A stretch of 64,000 nt of DNA from the NCBI GenBank assembly GCA_025617375.2, contig JAMYGW020000014.1, positions 248,001 through 312,000 on the forward strand, in the 5' to 3' direction. The notes under the pieces were generated by a model that did no database searches, was not told the origin of the DNA, and saw nothing but the letters and a program-made list of their open reading frames with translations. This DNA is from Acarospora socialis (Eukaryota; Ascomycota; Lecanoromycetes; Acarosporales; Acarosporaceae). A program made the position numbers and the translations under genes. Below, piece by piece: positions 23,430 through 34,105 of the stretch (its first letter is position 1; the number at the start of each line of letters is the position of its first letter).

Positions 23430-24443
23430 CTATTCTAGAGCAACGATCAAACTAGGAGCATTTTCTGCAGGGGCGCGAACTGTCCACTGCATACTCCAGC
23501 GCTTATCTGCTCTTAGGATCGGAAGCTCGTCATACGCAACAAGGTTTGCCATAAATCGACCGTCTGCCATGTCCCATCCGGTGGCTCTAGCCCACAACTT
23601 TCGGAATCCATTCACTGTGAAGCGCGCACCCTTCCCTTCCGGCTGCCTATACTGTGGCGCTAGGCTATTGTCTTCGAGTCCCACCTGACGACCCCAAACT
23701 AGACCTCCCGGCTTGGCTAGGAACGCCAATGACCGAAGGAATTGTTCCTGATTATCCTCGTCAAATAGATGGATGACGTTGGCCGAATGAACGAAGTCAA
23801 ATTGGCCGGCCAAATCACTACATGTCTCTCGGAACTGAGGGTGTAGGACATCGGCTTCACGAAACCGTACTGCAAAATTCCCGGGACGTTGGTTGTATAA
23901 TACGAATCCCAACTGGAGGAAGCCTGATAGGAAGTATTAGTCTGATCAGAAGCCATCTAGTACATCGACCACAGACCTTTTCCACAGTCTAGACCCGTAA
24001 TTTCCTACCTCAGATTAGGCTTGAATCTTAAGAATGCTTTCCATGCTGCACTCACCCGTGCGGGATAGTCATCATGAATCAATTTGCGAATATCGGTGCC
24101 CATACAGCATCCTACATCGATGAGAGTTTTCGGTGAAATACTGATATCTGACATGACCTGCGCATAGGCAAAGTGTCGGTCTATTCGCGGCTCTGCAAAT
24201 AAGAACTCTTTAATGCATGTATGTGGGGCAAGCTGAAACTACTTAGCAACATGGCAAAAAGTGTGATGTAAAGGGGGCAAGACTTACTTTCATGCCCTTT
24301 TTCCACACACAACTGATCCGTTGCTGTACTGGCTCAGGATTCTCATTATGGTCCTCTGAGAATCGCTGATGAAGCTGAAGCGTGTCTGTCACGCGGTTTA
24401 GGCAGGCCACATTAAATGCGAGAGGCATGGATATACCGAGCAT
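23430..24443 (-). CDS. SAM-dependent methyltransferase, four exons
   Basis: Exons 24288-24443, 24056-24232, 23977-24004 and 23430-23923 join without a stop into a 284-residue protein. Introns of 55, 51 and 53 nt have GTAAGT...CAG, GTGAGT...TAG and GTCTGT...CAG ends. SAM-binding motif I is LIDVGCCMGTDIRKL near residue 90. A later acidic block, FDFVHSANVIHLFD, fits the post-I/motif IV region, and LAKPGGLVWGRQVG fits motif V/VI. This pattern recalls the small methyltransferases found in fungal meroterpenoid and polyketide clusters (AusD/Trt5-like); substrate unknown. Its first codons lie within the 3' end of the kinase-like ORF on the same strand. It is one of the few genes in the window with no defect. 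Confidence 0.8.
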
Positions 24444-26643
24444 TGACGTGCTGTTCCAGTCGCTTGGGATGATTGTTCCGATTTGAGAAGAGTCTTCAAG
24501 GAATTTATTAGCTTCCTTCGACCACGTGTGGATTCACCTTCCTTACCGAGAAGTTCCGACATGATTCCACCGTCCACAAACACTTGAATCTCGTCATTAC
24601 TTGGCTTCGTTTCTAGATAATCGTCACGCCGAATAACTTCCCTCTCGAGAAGACTGCCCATACCCGCTTTTCGAATGAGCGATTGCTCAAGCGCAGTAGG
24701 AGGAAACGTTGGCCAGTTGCACCACCCAAAACAGTCGGCTAACACCTTTCTCATCTCAGAGACTAGGCGTACTCCAACGGCCAAATTTAGGTAAAAGACG
24801 TCTGGCCTTGAAGAATAGTCCCTCGTGAGGAGTGCACACGCAAAAAGACCGTATGAAAGCGTCTTTTCTGCCTTGTCGCTCAGAGCTGGAGCCGTTTGCC
24901 CTAGCATCTCGAACATTGGACGTAACAGATATTCGAGCTTCGTGACGGCGAGGCTCCTTGACAAGAACTCCAGCCGAAGATTGTAATCGATTGAAAGGGA
25001 TTCCTCCTCCAATTTCCAGCGTAACTGTGCACCAGAAACATTGGGCCCTTTGGTGAGATCGTCACACAAGAAATCAGCATATGCGATGTTGAAGAAGGAG
25101 TCTTGATAGATTGGTTTTGCGAGATCCAAGTATGGTGTGTGATATCCCGCAACCTCATAATCCACGTAGAGTATCGATCGCGAGGCCTGGTCCAGAGAGA
25201 CCATAACATTGCCACCGTGCCCATCGCCAAGGCCAAAGGCTACTGGTAAGGAATTTAGACTTCTCTCAGGTCCTGGGTCTAGAAAATCCGAAGCGCGGTC
25301 TAAATAGTATCGCAATTGCTTGTATTTTGTGCCGTTGATGGTAGCCGGCAACTCCATGAAAGACTCGAGCTTCATAGAATCGGCAGACCCTCGGCGAAGG
25401 AAGCTCGGACTGCGACTCTCGTAAAAGGTATGCAAGCGGCAATTTGGCACTAGGCGACGGTGGAAGAAGGAATGTATCCGTTGGGCACATGCAAGGGTTG
25501 GACGATTTCGTGTAAAGGATCTTAGATAAGCTGCAAGAACGTCCTGAGCTCGGCGAAGTTCGATATTTAGAAACCACTCTTCTGAGAGGCGATGGCTGCC
25601 CAGATTGGCATGGATGGAACTTTCTTGTTCAAGATGATATCGAAGGCGGATGTCGTTCAACGTCTCACCGTCAAAACGTTTGTAGAAGATGCAATCTCGG
25701 TCCGTGGCGATGACCGTCTGCAAAGCTTCTTTTGGAAAGTATCGCTGAGCGATTGGATGTGCCTCTAGCTCCGCCGACACCGTAGTTGCCTTCTTCACGT
25801 ACGCCTTCTCTCAGCCGTACTCTGACGACGTTCTTATCTCCGCGTATGAGCCGACTGAATTGGAAGAGAAACGAGTAGGGCGAAAATTTTTGCCGTCTTG
25901 TTGGATATCACACTTAATAGTATGAGGATATTGTGTAATTGGAAGTGGCCCATTCGCTTGAGAGTTATCTCGAAGGTTCTGAATTGACAATGGAGCAAAA
26001 CATAGCATGTGATGTCCTTTTGGAGCTTGGCCGAGTTCGACTTTGACTTCGATTCCATACAAGGGCCTTTCCGTCTCATTTCCAGGGATGTTTGAGTGTC
26101 TGTCAGTCCAAATACATCGGGAAATGTTATGTGAAGCTTCTGGCGGTAGCAGGCGGTGAAGGTGGAGGCACGATAGAAAAGGGGAATGATTTGAAGTATG
26201 TTGCTCGCTCCGGAGATTGCTCGCCATTTCTTGAGAAGAGCCGCTTTGAGGGAAGCTATCAACCCCGGTCTCTGTTCGAACAGGCATACTGACGTCAGAA
26301 GAAGGTCGCAAGCGATGCCAGGACAAACATCCTTCAATGCCGAACAGGTTTCGGTAGAGATCGTTTCCGACGGTGTCACTTCCTAGAAATCCGCATCGTT
26401 GAGCACGCAAAGCTTGTCGGTTATCTTGAAGGGCTGATAGACGAAGAGTCGCGGGCCGTAAAGTGGATGCTCACGCTGCGTGAAACGAACCAATTTATGT
26501 GACAGTACGCCAATTGGCGAGGGGATTTGTTCTGCTGCATTCTTCTGCGTATGATCTGTTGTCCATATTTGATTGTTCGTTTCGATCCTTGCACCGTCCG
26601 CCCCGAAAAGCGTAAAACGTCCCATGGGCCCTGCCTGCGCCAT
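24398..26643 (-). pseudogene. Kinase-like (APH/protein-kinase fold) gene, disrupted
   Basis: A long minus-strand frame (24398 to about 26080) contains GLGDGHGGNVMV followed by ILYVDYEVAGYHTPYLDLAKP. This matches the catalytic loop (HGGN instead of HxxN) and the metal-binding Asp segment of aminoglycoside-phosphotransferase/choline-kinase-like folds. The frame is interrupted by TGA at 25811-25813, where CGA would give Arg. Further upstream the chain continues in another frame (shift near 26080), with a TAG at about 26380 that would be CAG. With these mended it would span roughly 700 residues, opening near 26643 (MAQAGPMGRF). It lies between the Nudix gene and the methyltransferase, all on one strand. 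Substrate unknown. The fold assignment is from motifs only. Confidence 0.6.
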
Positions 26644-27477
26644 CTGGTATCTGCATGCCTATCAGTACTAGGGATCGTGGTGGGACAGGCCTCTTTGACT
26701 GACAGTTAAGGACGGATCTTCTTCCGTTTCTATTCTCAGCAATTCGCAGAGTTCTGCTTTTCCACAGTTGACGAACCTGACTATATCTTCCCTTCTTTCC
26801 ACAAGCCCAATCCCATCCAATCTCTGTCGTCTTCAACATCATGAGGATGCGAATGGTCAGGTTGCCCATAAACCACGCTCCCCCTAAGCACACGCAGAGA
26901 AGGCCCATGGTAGTCATGTCTATGACAGGATTCAGGTATCGCTCCCGGAACCAATCTGTTATAGTAGGAGGCGTGGAAATAAGAGCCCGTTGCGCAACTG
27001 CAGCTAAGGCTCTATCAACAACCTCTCGGTCTTCCTCGTAGGTCATCTTCGCTGCAGCCACGTCGGACCTGATCCAGTGTACGTCAAATCCTCTCCTTCT
27101 TCTTGCGTGTTCAGCACCTGAGGGCGTGAAGAGTCCACCTGGGCCAGGTACCAGAATATGATCTTCCGTATACCTTTGGTCACTCGTTGGTGGACAGCAA
27201 TCGGCTCGGTGGTCCACGGACCAGGTCTCAAGCTAGGCGCCTGAGTTGGGAGGTTGTGTTCGAGCAATTGGCACTGATACCCCGATTCTTCCATGGTCTC
27301 GCGAATAGCTGCGGCTTCAAGTGTCTCACCGACATTTTTCCTGCCTTTGGGCAAGAGGAACTCCTTCTGGTGGCGATAGTAGAGTACGAGGATAACGCTG
27401 TTTGAGATGTCAATTGAAACAGTACCGCTGCTTAGGACAAAGTCGCTTGAAAAGTCTCTCAGGCGCTCATCTGACAT
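26495..27477 (-). pseudogene. Nudix hydrolase, one-base frameshift
   Basis: Nudix enzymes cleave nucleoside diphosphates linked to another moiety. The ATG at 27477 opens a frame with a full Nudix box, GRKNVGETLEAAAIRETMEE then SGY, matching GX5EX7REUXEEXGU. At about 27093 the frame must change: GED is followed one base off by FDVHWIRSD and MTYEEDREVVDRALAAV. The break is in a T run, so a deletion of one T explains it. After ALAAV the natural end is unclear; the frame stays open to 26495 but loses family character, so the true 3' end may be near 26950. It is upstream of, and on the same strand as, the kinase-like gene. Confidence 0.7.
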
Positions 27478-27650
27478 TTCGGAGAGCTCTTAAGTGACAT
27501 TGCACCAGGAGAAAGTATATACACGATGACTCGAGCTGATAGACAGGCGGTCTGGCTCTTATCGGCTTACCCGAGATTCTCGCGTTGAGCCGCACCACGC
27601 TAAACCAAATTCAGGAACGCTCGGCGGACCTCACACTAAACTCGGCGTAG

Positions 27651-27688
27651 AGGGTGCAGCTCATGGGGTCTACTAGTGTTAAGCGAGA
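27651..27688 (-). repeat. 38-bp repeat, inverted copy at 34106-34143
   Basis: On the minus strand this reads TCTCGCTTAACACTAGTAG and on to CATGAGCTGCACCCT. The same sequence with two G-for-A differences lies on the plus strand at 34106-34143, on the far side of the retrotransposon. Confidence 0.7.
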
Positions 27689-27915
27689 TTGGATTGCCAC
27701 ACTTTTAGCGTCTCTTGGCAGACCCCTTCAGCTTAACTAATCAGGACTTGGCAGACTCCAAGAGACTGCATGCTATTTGTGAATTTGAAATGATTTGATT
27801 TGATTCAAACCGGTTAGGTAGTTAGTTTAAGACTGTTTGAATCAATTCAATAACAATTCTGACCAATCAGATCATTAGACCCCATCCACTTTAATATTCA
27901 AAATTAGTAGATCCG

Positions 27916-28234
27916 TGTTACGTCCTAAACCTGAGATGCCTCGGGTATGCTAGGGCTAGAGGTTTGTGCTTGTTGATATAACGATTTGTATGGTATGGTT
28001 GGGTAAACCAGTAGATAGTAACTCTATTGCTAGATGAGAATTTGAACACGATCGTTTCCATAAGGGAAACGATCCTACTATATAGGACGGGCTTGACCCC
28101 CAAAGGGTCGACTCGACACCCCCGGTGTCGCACACGACGGTCTGGGCGTCGACTCGACGCCTAGCCCGTCGTTTGGTCCCAGGGCTGCGCGGTCCGCATG
28201 CAGCCCTCATACCAACCGCGGTATGGTCGTAACA
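27916..28234 (-). repeat. 3' LTR of the chromovirus
   Basis: The ends are TGTTACG and CGTAACA, a perfect 7-bp inverted repeat with TG...CA termini. It differs from the other LTR at three internal positions (T/C, T/C, A/G). In each the other copy has a CpG, so this copy carries the C-to-T or G-to-A form. Confidence 0.95.
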
Positions 28235-28249
28235 CCATCCCCTCCTTCT
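28235..28249 (-). other. Polypurine tract
   Basis: On the minus strand AGAAGGAGGGGATGG directly precedes the 3' LTR. This is the expected position and composition of the plus-strand primer of an LTR retroelement. Confidence 0.85.
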
Positions 28250-28269
28250 AGGTGCTAGTCCTCTGAGCC

Positions 28270-28276
28270 TATATAA
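28270..28276 (+). promoter_or_regulatory. TATA box of the antisense ORF
   Basis: TATATAA lies 32 bp upstream of the ATG at 28308, on the opposite strand to gag-pol. Confidence 0.5.
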
Positions 28277-28307
28277 GCGAGAGTGTAAAGTCGTTCCATC
28301 GTCAGCC

Positions 28308-28811
28308 ATGCCTCGAAAACCGTCCATCAGTCGTGAGTTTGACAATCGCCTTCGAGCTGCCAAAGAGATCCTCTCCTACGGGCACCCTCCTGCTATCTCT
28401 TGCATGCACTGTCACACTCATAGCCTTTCCTGTATCGCGATGGATTCTGATACACACACCAAGTGTGCCGAGTGTACTCGTCGTGGTCGTCCCTGTGTTG
28501 GCCTGACGTGGGAATCACTGGATCATGTTCGTGATCAGCTGAAGTCTGAAATTCTGGAAACAGAGGAAGAGCAGGCCCGTCTGTTTGCCAAACTCTCCCG
28601 GTTACGAAAAACTTTGCGTCAAACCCATGACCGCGCAAAACAGAAGACCCTCTGTTTGCTGAAAGAGATGGGTGACAATAATGATGGTGATGGGAAAAAT
28701 CCCCAGCCTGAGACTCTTTCTCAGCTGTTTGATGCAATGCCGGCCGACTTCTGGCAGTCTAATCCTTTATCCCCTCCTCAAAACGTCGAAGCGTCCTCGC
28801 GCAGTTCTTGA
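28308..28811 (+). CDS. Antisense ORF with zinc-cluster-like motif
   Basis: A complete 167-codon frame on the strand opposite to pol, between the 3' LTR and the chromodomain end. It encodes [17 protein letters not shown], then [12 protein letters not shown], six regularly spaced cysteines resembling a fungal Zn2Cys6 cluster. A coiled-coil-like helix follows ([18 protein letters not shown]). A TATA box sits just upstream. I have an impression that similar ORFs occur in other fungal Ty3 elements but cannot verify it here. A DNA-binding or gag-accessory role is inference. The frame has no stop, in contrast to gag-pol; its last 50 or so bases overlap the 3' end of pol. Confidence 0.7.
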   Translation: MPRKPSISREFDNRLRAAKEILSYGHPPAISCMHCHTHSLSCIAMDSDTHTKCAECTRRGRPCVGLTWESLDHVRDQLKSEILETEEEQARLFAKLSRLRKTLRQTHDRAKQKTLCLLKEMGDNNDGDGKNPQPETLSQLFDAMPADFWQSNPLSPPQNVEASSRSS

Positions 28812-31800
28812 GGTTTCCCTTGGGTTCCCATGTATTTTCTGAGGTATCATATCCTTTCCATTTGACGAGGTAGTGAGCTTTCCCTCTAATCATTCTCCTC
28901 CCTAGAATGTCCTCGACCTCATATTCTTCATCGGGTTCAACAGGTGTTCCGGTGGCCTGGAGTGGTATGGACTGGTTGCAATGTTGGAGCATGGATGTGT
29001 GGAATACAGGGTGTATCCTCATTTCCTTGGGTAAGTCAAGCTCGTAACTTAGTCCCTTGATATTTCGTTTAATTTTGAATGGTCCGATGCTCTTGTTGTC
29101 TAGCTTCTTGCTTCTCCCCTTGGTGCGTATGTTGTCCATTCTTAAGTATATCTTTTCTCCCTCTTCAAATGGTTCTGCTGTTGTTGTCCGTCCTGTTTGT
29201 CATCCAATCCGTGCCGTCAAGTCTTGGTGCAGTTTCTTTAGTTCATCGATATCTAGTATCGCTTGTTGGCTTCGTGATCCGTGCCCTCGTGGATCTCGCC
29301 ATACCTTTGGGTTGTAACCATAATTCGCATAGAAAGGTGTTTTTCCCGTGGTTTCGTTCCTTGCGTTGTTGTACATGAACTGTGCCGTAGATAACAGTCA
29401 TACCCAGTTGTCCTGGTTTTTGTTGACATAGTGTCTCAAGTATGTTTTCACCGTTTGGTTCATTCATTCGCTTTGTCCGTCCGTCTGTGGGTGATACGCT
29501 GTCGACATCTTGTGCTTTATCCCGAGTTCTGCTGTGAGCGTCTCCCAAAACTTGCTCGTGAACAGTTTGTCTCTGTCGGTGATAAACTCTTTTGGTAGCC
29601 CGTGATTGCTAACCAATTCTCGCAGTATGGTGTAGGCCAATACTGGTGCCGTTGTGGTCTCTTTGAATGGAATGAACATGGTGTACTTAGTTAATCTATC
29701 CACTATGGTTAGTATGCTGTCGAATCTCACCCCCCATGCCGGGTCCTTTGATGGTGGTAGCTTTGTGATGAAGTCCATAGTAACTGATTCCCATGGTGCA
29801 TCTGGTGCATCCAGTCGTGTTATTCCATCGTACCACTTATCTTGGCTAATCTTGTTCCTTCGGCATGAGTCGCACATAGCGATCATCCTGGTGATTCGGT
29901 TCCTAAGGTCGCCAATGTTGCGCCTTCTTTGCACAAGATCTTCTGTGCGTTTGACTCCCAGATGTCCTCCGGCCCTGCTGTGGTGGCACATCTTGATGAG
30001 CTCTTCGTCTGGCAAGGGAGCGTTCTCCACCTTGTATATCGTTGATAGTCCTTTCGTGAGGATTCCCTTATCATCTTCGCTTAGAATTCCAGCGTGGATC
30101 CGTTCCACTCCCTCATGGTCGGGTCGCCTGCTCAAGGCATCTGCTCCGCCATTTTCATTACCCTTCTTGTAATGGATCTGGAATTCGAAGTCTGCTAATG
30201 ACTCGGCCCAGCGAACCTGCCTGCGGTTCAGCTGCTTAGTCGTTGCGAAGTTTCTTAGGTTCTTATGATCTGTATAGATCTGAATTGACTTTTCTGTCCC
30301 CGCAAGGTAAGGTCTCCATTCTTGCAGTGCTTCCACTATCACAAGAAGTTCCTTGTCATGAACCTCATACCTTTCCTCGGGTCCTGACAGTTTCCTAGAT
30401 CGAAATGCTATGGGCCTCCGTTGTCCATCTTCAATCTGGTATAGACATGCGCCGACCGCAAAGTCTGATGCGTCGGTTTCCAATACTTTTTCGCTTGTTG
30501 CATTTGGTATGACGAGGTGAGCCGTTCCGCTGAGGCTTTCCTTCAATGCATTGAATGCTCATTCTTGTTCCTCATCCCAGTGCCATCTCTCATCCTTCCG
30601 CATCAACCGTGTGAGAGGTTCTGCTATTCTCGAATAGTTTGGTACAAACTTCCGATAATAGTTCGTTAGTCCTAGGAAGGCCTGTACTTCCCTGATCCTG
30701 GTTGGTGTCGGCCAGTGCCTGACTGCCGCAGTCTTTTCCGGATCTTTTTCGATGCGTCCCGATCAAATCACATAGCCTAGGAACCTGACTTCCTGGGTCT
30801 CGAACTTGCTTTTGGATTCTTTCACGTACAAGGCTCTTTCCTTGAGCTTGTCCAATACCTTGTGCACATGCTTGCAGTGCTTCTCAAGGCTTTCTGAGTA
30901 TATCAGGATATCATCGAGGTATGTGATCACAAAATTATCGAGGTATTCCCATAATGTGTTGTTGATCAACCTCTGAAAGGTGGCTGGGGCGTTCTTGAGC
31001 CCAAATGGCATGACGGTGTATTCATAATGTCCGTATCTTGTTCAGAATGCCATTTTCCATTCTTTGCCCTCCTTCATTCTTACCCAGTAGTAGGCGTCCT
31101 TTAGGTCTAAGCTGGTGAACCACTTAGCCTTGCCTAACCGGTCTTGCAGTTCTCCTATCAATGGTAAGGGGTAACTGTCTTGTTGGGTTATGTCGTTAAG
31201 CTGTCTATAGTCAACACATAATTGTTTCTTGCCATCCTTCTTTGGTACAAATAGGATCGGGTATCCTGCCGGTGACTTTGATGGTCTTATGAATCCTCTC
31301 TTGAGATTTTCATCAAGGTAAGCCCGTACTTCCTTGAGTTGATCTTTGCTCATTGGGTATAATGGCATCCACTTAGGTTGTCCTCCCTCCAATAGCAGTA
31401 TCTCGTGATCCCATGGCTTGTGTTCTGGCAAGCACATCTCTGGTTGCTCTGGGATCTCGTATGTATGCCTCAGTTCGCATACTTCTTTGCTTATCCAGTC
31501 AATTTTTGGGTTCCAGTCCCTCAAGTACGGCATACCTAGTATGACGTCATACTTCATCAACTTCATGACATCTAACGTCATTTCCTGACATCTCCCGTTG
31601 ATGCTTGCTTGCACATGTACCTCCTTATCAACGTGTTCATAGCTCCCATTGGCCATGTGTACTCATGCTGGATAGGGTGCTTGTATCGGTCAAAGTCCCA
31701 GACTTCATACTGTTGCTTCTGAGATATAGTTATTCGTTGCCCCTGAATCAACTAGAGCTCTCATCATCCCCAACAGGCAATCATCCTGTCCGATGTTTAT

Positions 31801-31932
31801 CTCAATCATTATCTTATTATTCCCGTATCCTTGAGACATTAGAAGCTCCTTGTTCTCTAGTCTTGTCGAGGGAGCTTGCAGTTTTTTGATTCCGCTGCTT
31901 CTCCTGCTCTCCTCCATAGCTCTTTGAACCAT
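28759..31932 (-). pseudogene. pol: pol polyprotein (PR-RT-RH-IN-chromodomain)
   Basis: All parts lie in one frame. Protease: ALVDSGATNNYI (about 31730-31760). Reverse transcriptase: CVDYRQLND, FTSLDLKDAYY and YLDDILIYSE (31400-30900; YLDD replaces the usual YVDD). RNase H: LETDASDFAVGACLY and YTDHKNL (30490-30200). Integrase: a His/Cys finger with MIAMCDSCRRNK, then the acidic residues in TMDFITKLP, FITDRDKLF and YHPQTDGQSE (about 30000-29470). Chromodomain: YEVEDILG...[18 protein letters not shown] at the C-terminus (about 28920-28800). TGA stops lie at 31042-31044, 30763-30765, 30559-30561, 29464-29466, 29398-29400 and 29200-29202. Translation would enter this frame by -1 slippage from gag. 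The stops make it non-functional as it stands. Confidence 0.92.
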
Positions 31933-33710
31933 GTTGGCTCTTGGCCGCCTAGTAGGTGTGCATACTCTGTGCTGCCTTTTTCGACTTGTCTTTCGGGGTG
32001 TAGTCGTGGTTCATACTGGTCATATTCCATCTGCAATTGTGTCTCCAAAGTTCTCACTCTTTGCAGGAATTCTGGTGGGATGTACCCTCCTGCCCAGGTC
32101 CATCATCCATGATTGGCAGTGGCGTATCCTTCTGGTAGTCGGATTTCTACCTTATGACTCTTGGTTCTCCATACCAGCTCTCTGGGCATGGTTTGATCAC
32201 GAGGCTCCATTGCTTGGACATCCTCCAATAATTTCTCAATCCGTTGGCTTCAATCTCTCTCGGCCTGTAGAGCTTCCTCTTGTCTGACCTCATGTCAAAG
32301 TTCTTTTACTCTTGCTTGTACCTTGAAGAGTTCAAATTGCTCTTGGACCGTTGCCGTGTCTTGGTCCTGTGGGGGTTCGGGTTCTCGTCCGGCCACTATG
32401 GCTTCGGCTCGTTCTTCTACCCTTGCGTCCTCGCACATTGCCTCCCACTCTCTTCGATCCCTGTCTTCACTGTCTTCGTCGCTGTCAAAGTTGGATCGAA
32501 TGAAGGTAAAATCTTCTTCAAGTGTTTCTGATTCGGTATCAATCTCGGGGTAGCTAACCTCCTGAGTTCCTTGATCATCTGTCTCTTCGATGTCGACATC
32601 AAGGACATGCAATTCCTTCTTCACAGTGTCGCCTGGCCTAGGTCGTCCTGTGGTATCGTAAGCCCCTCGCCCCTGGCGTGGCTTCTTTGGATAGTGCCCG
32701 GCCCCATCCTTGGCGCTCATGTGTACCCAACACATGTCGTCATAACAAGCTGTCCAGCTAAGGTTGTCGTGCACTACCTCCTTAGTTGCGATCGCAGCTT
32801 CTTTTCTTTCCCTTCGAGGTTTCCGGCAATCCCTTGCGATGTGTCCAATCCTATCGCAATTGTAGCACTTGTGGGTTTCGGTCTTGTTCGTGGGCTTCCC
32901 CTTCATGAACCTACCGTTCCCCCCCCGTGGTGCTCCTTCGGGCCTCCGTGTCGAGGGCCTTTCCCTATCGATCACGTCGAGGTCCATTGGGTCCAAGTAT
33001 CGCGTCCGCGGCGATCTCCTATACGCATCTCTTCGGGCGTATCCAGGTATATATCCTCCGGGTCAGAATCCCTTTCTTTCTTGTTGCCTTTCCCACGCGC
33101 GACTATCAATACTAATCGCGAGGTCGATGGTGCCTTGCAAATCATCGGGTCTATCAGACCTGGCAATCTCGTCTTTAATGGATTCTTTGAGTCCCCAATA
33201 GAACGCAAAGTTCAAAGCATCGTCTTCCCATTCCGTCAGTGCCGCTGCTCGTTGGAACTCCGCTGCATATCGCGCCGCCGATCCGTCCTGCCGCAAGGTA
33301 CGGATGCATCGTTCTGCTGCTCTTTTCTCGTCAACGATTCCAAAGGTCCTCCTTATCTCTTCTTTAAACTTAGGGTAGCTGTTAAACATAGACTCAGTGT
33401 CTTCTTGCTTTTCCTTGGGCGTCTTGTCGATGAATTCCCTCATGAATGGGTCAATCCAATCAAATGCTGTGTCCCTGAGATAGGATGCTGTGAACAGAAT
33501 CTTGTCTGTGTCGCTGGGGAACTTTCGTACATTGAAGCCGATGTACAAGTCCAGTTGGGCTAGGATTGGTCGAAGCTTTCCACGCTCTCCGGTGAAGTCG
33601 TCAGGTGTCTTGACCTTAGGTGTATCGATAGTCATACCTGCTTGTTGGGTAACTCCGATCTGACTTGCTGCAAGTGATGCAGTGGAGGCGTTCTTCTGTG
33701 TACCAGACAT
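31857..33710 (-). pseudogene. gag: gag polyprotein
   Basis: It starts at ATG 33710, 31 bp inside the 5' LTR. The capsid part (33710-33066) has the typical fungal Ty3 gag helix block (FMREFIDKTPKEKQEDTESM, RTLRQDGSAARYAAEFQRAA). The nucleocapsid has one CCHC knuckle, CYNCDRIGHIARDC. An Asp/Glu-rich spacer follows. The frame is interrupted by TGA at 33063-33065, 32295-32297, 32250-32252 and 32103-32105, and ends at the TAG at 31857-31859. All four internal stops fit CGA (Arg) changed to TGA. There is no frameshift. Confidence 0.9.
31881..31887 (-). promoter_or_regulatory. -1 frameshift slippery site A AAA AAC
   Basis: In the gag frame the codons read TCA AAA AAC TGC, giving the heptamer A AAA AAC in the X XXY YYZ phase. 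The gag stop follows seven codons after the heptamer, and pol lies exactly in the -1 frame and stays open through this site. A downstream pseudoknot was not evaluated. Confidence 0.85.
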
Positions 33711-33740
33711 CGTCGCGTTATATCGTAAGGGTGTTCAAAG

Positions 33741-34059
33741 TGTTACGTCCTAAACCTGAGATGCCTCGGGTATGCTAGGGCTAGAGGTTTGTGCTTGTTG
33801 ATATAACGATTTGTATGGTACGGTTGGGTAAACCAGTAGATAGTAACTCTATTGCTAGATGAGAATTTGAACACGATCGTTTCCATAAGGGAAACGATCC
33901 TACTATATAGGACGGGCTCGACCCCCAAAGGGTCGACTCGACACCCCCGGTGTCGCACACGACGGTCTGGGCGTCGACTCGACGCCTAGCCCGTCGTTTG
34001 GTCCCAGGGCTGCGCGGTCCGCGTGCAGCCCTCATACCAACCGCGGTATGGTCGTAACG
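33741..34059 (-). repeat. 5' LTR of the chromovirus
   Basis: A 319-bp copy matching the LTR at 27916-28234 at 315 positions. Its outermost base is G where the other copy has A, so the terminal inverted repeat here is TGTTACG/CGTAACG. Confidence 0.95.
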
Positions 34060-34105
34060 TCCCGCGCCACTTAGACGCCAGACCCCATGGCATGTAAACC
34101 CGGTC

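Larger units (their letters stand above)
27916..34059 (-). mobile_element. Ty3/gypsy LTR retrotransposon (chromovirus)
   Basis: Two 319-bp LTRs flank gag and pol on the minus strand. The order protease, reverse transcriptase, RNase H, integrase, chromodomain identifies a Ty3/gypsy chromovirus, the commonest LTR group in filamentous fungi. A polypurine tract lies beside the 3' LTR. The LTRs differ at three internal sites plus the outermost base, so insertion was recent. Ten in-frame TGA codons and no frameshift disable the proteins. An antisense ORF with a zinc-cluster-like motif lies between pol and the 3' LTR. No perfect target-site duplication is visible. Confidence 0.95.

Noticed and set aside
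29654-30172. A 172-codon plus-strand open frame inside pol
   Set aside because: It lies antisense to integrase and RNase H, whose motifs are all on the minus strand.
32571-33563. A 330-codon plus-strand open frame inside the retrotransposon
   Set aside because: It is antisense to gag, which has clear capsid and zinc-knuckle motifs. It has no motif, TATA box or conservation signal of its own and is a shadow frame.
28759-33710. TGA codons in gag-pol as programmed readthrough
   Set aside because: Ten such codons in two frames are far more than any recoding scheme; the only credible recoding signal is the slippery heptamer.
27911-34064. A target-site duplication around the retrotransposon
   Set aside because: Flanks ATCCG on the left and TCCCG on the right do not match well enough to claim one.
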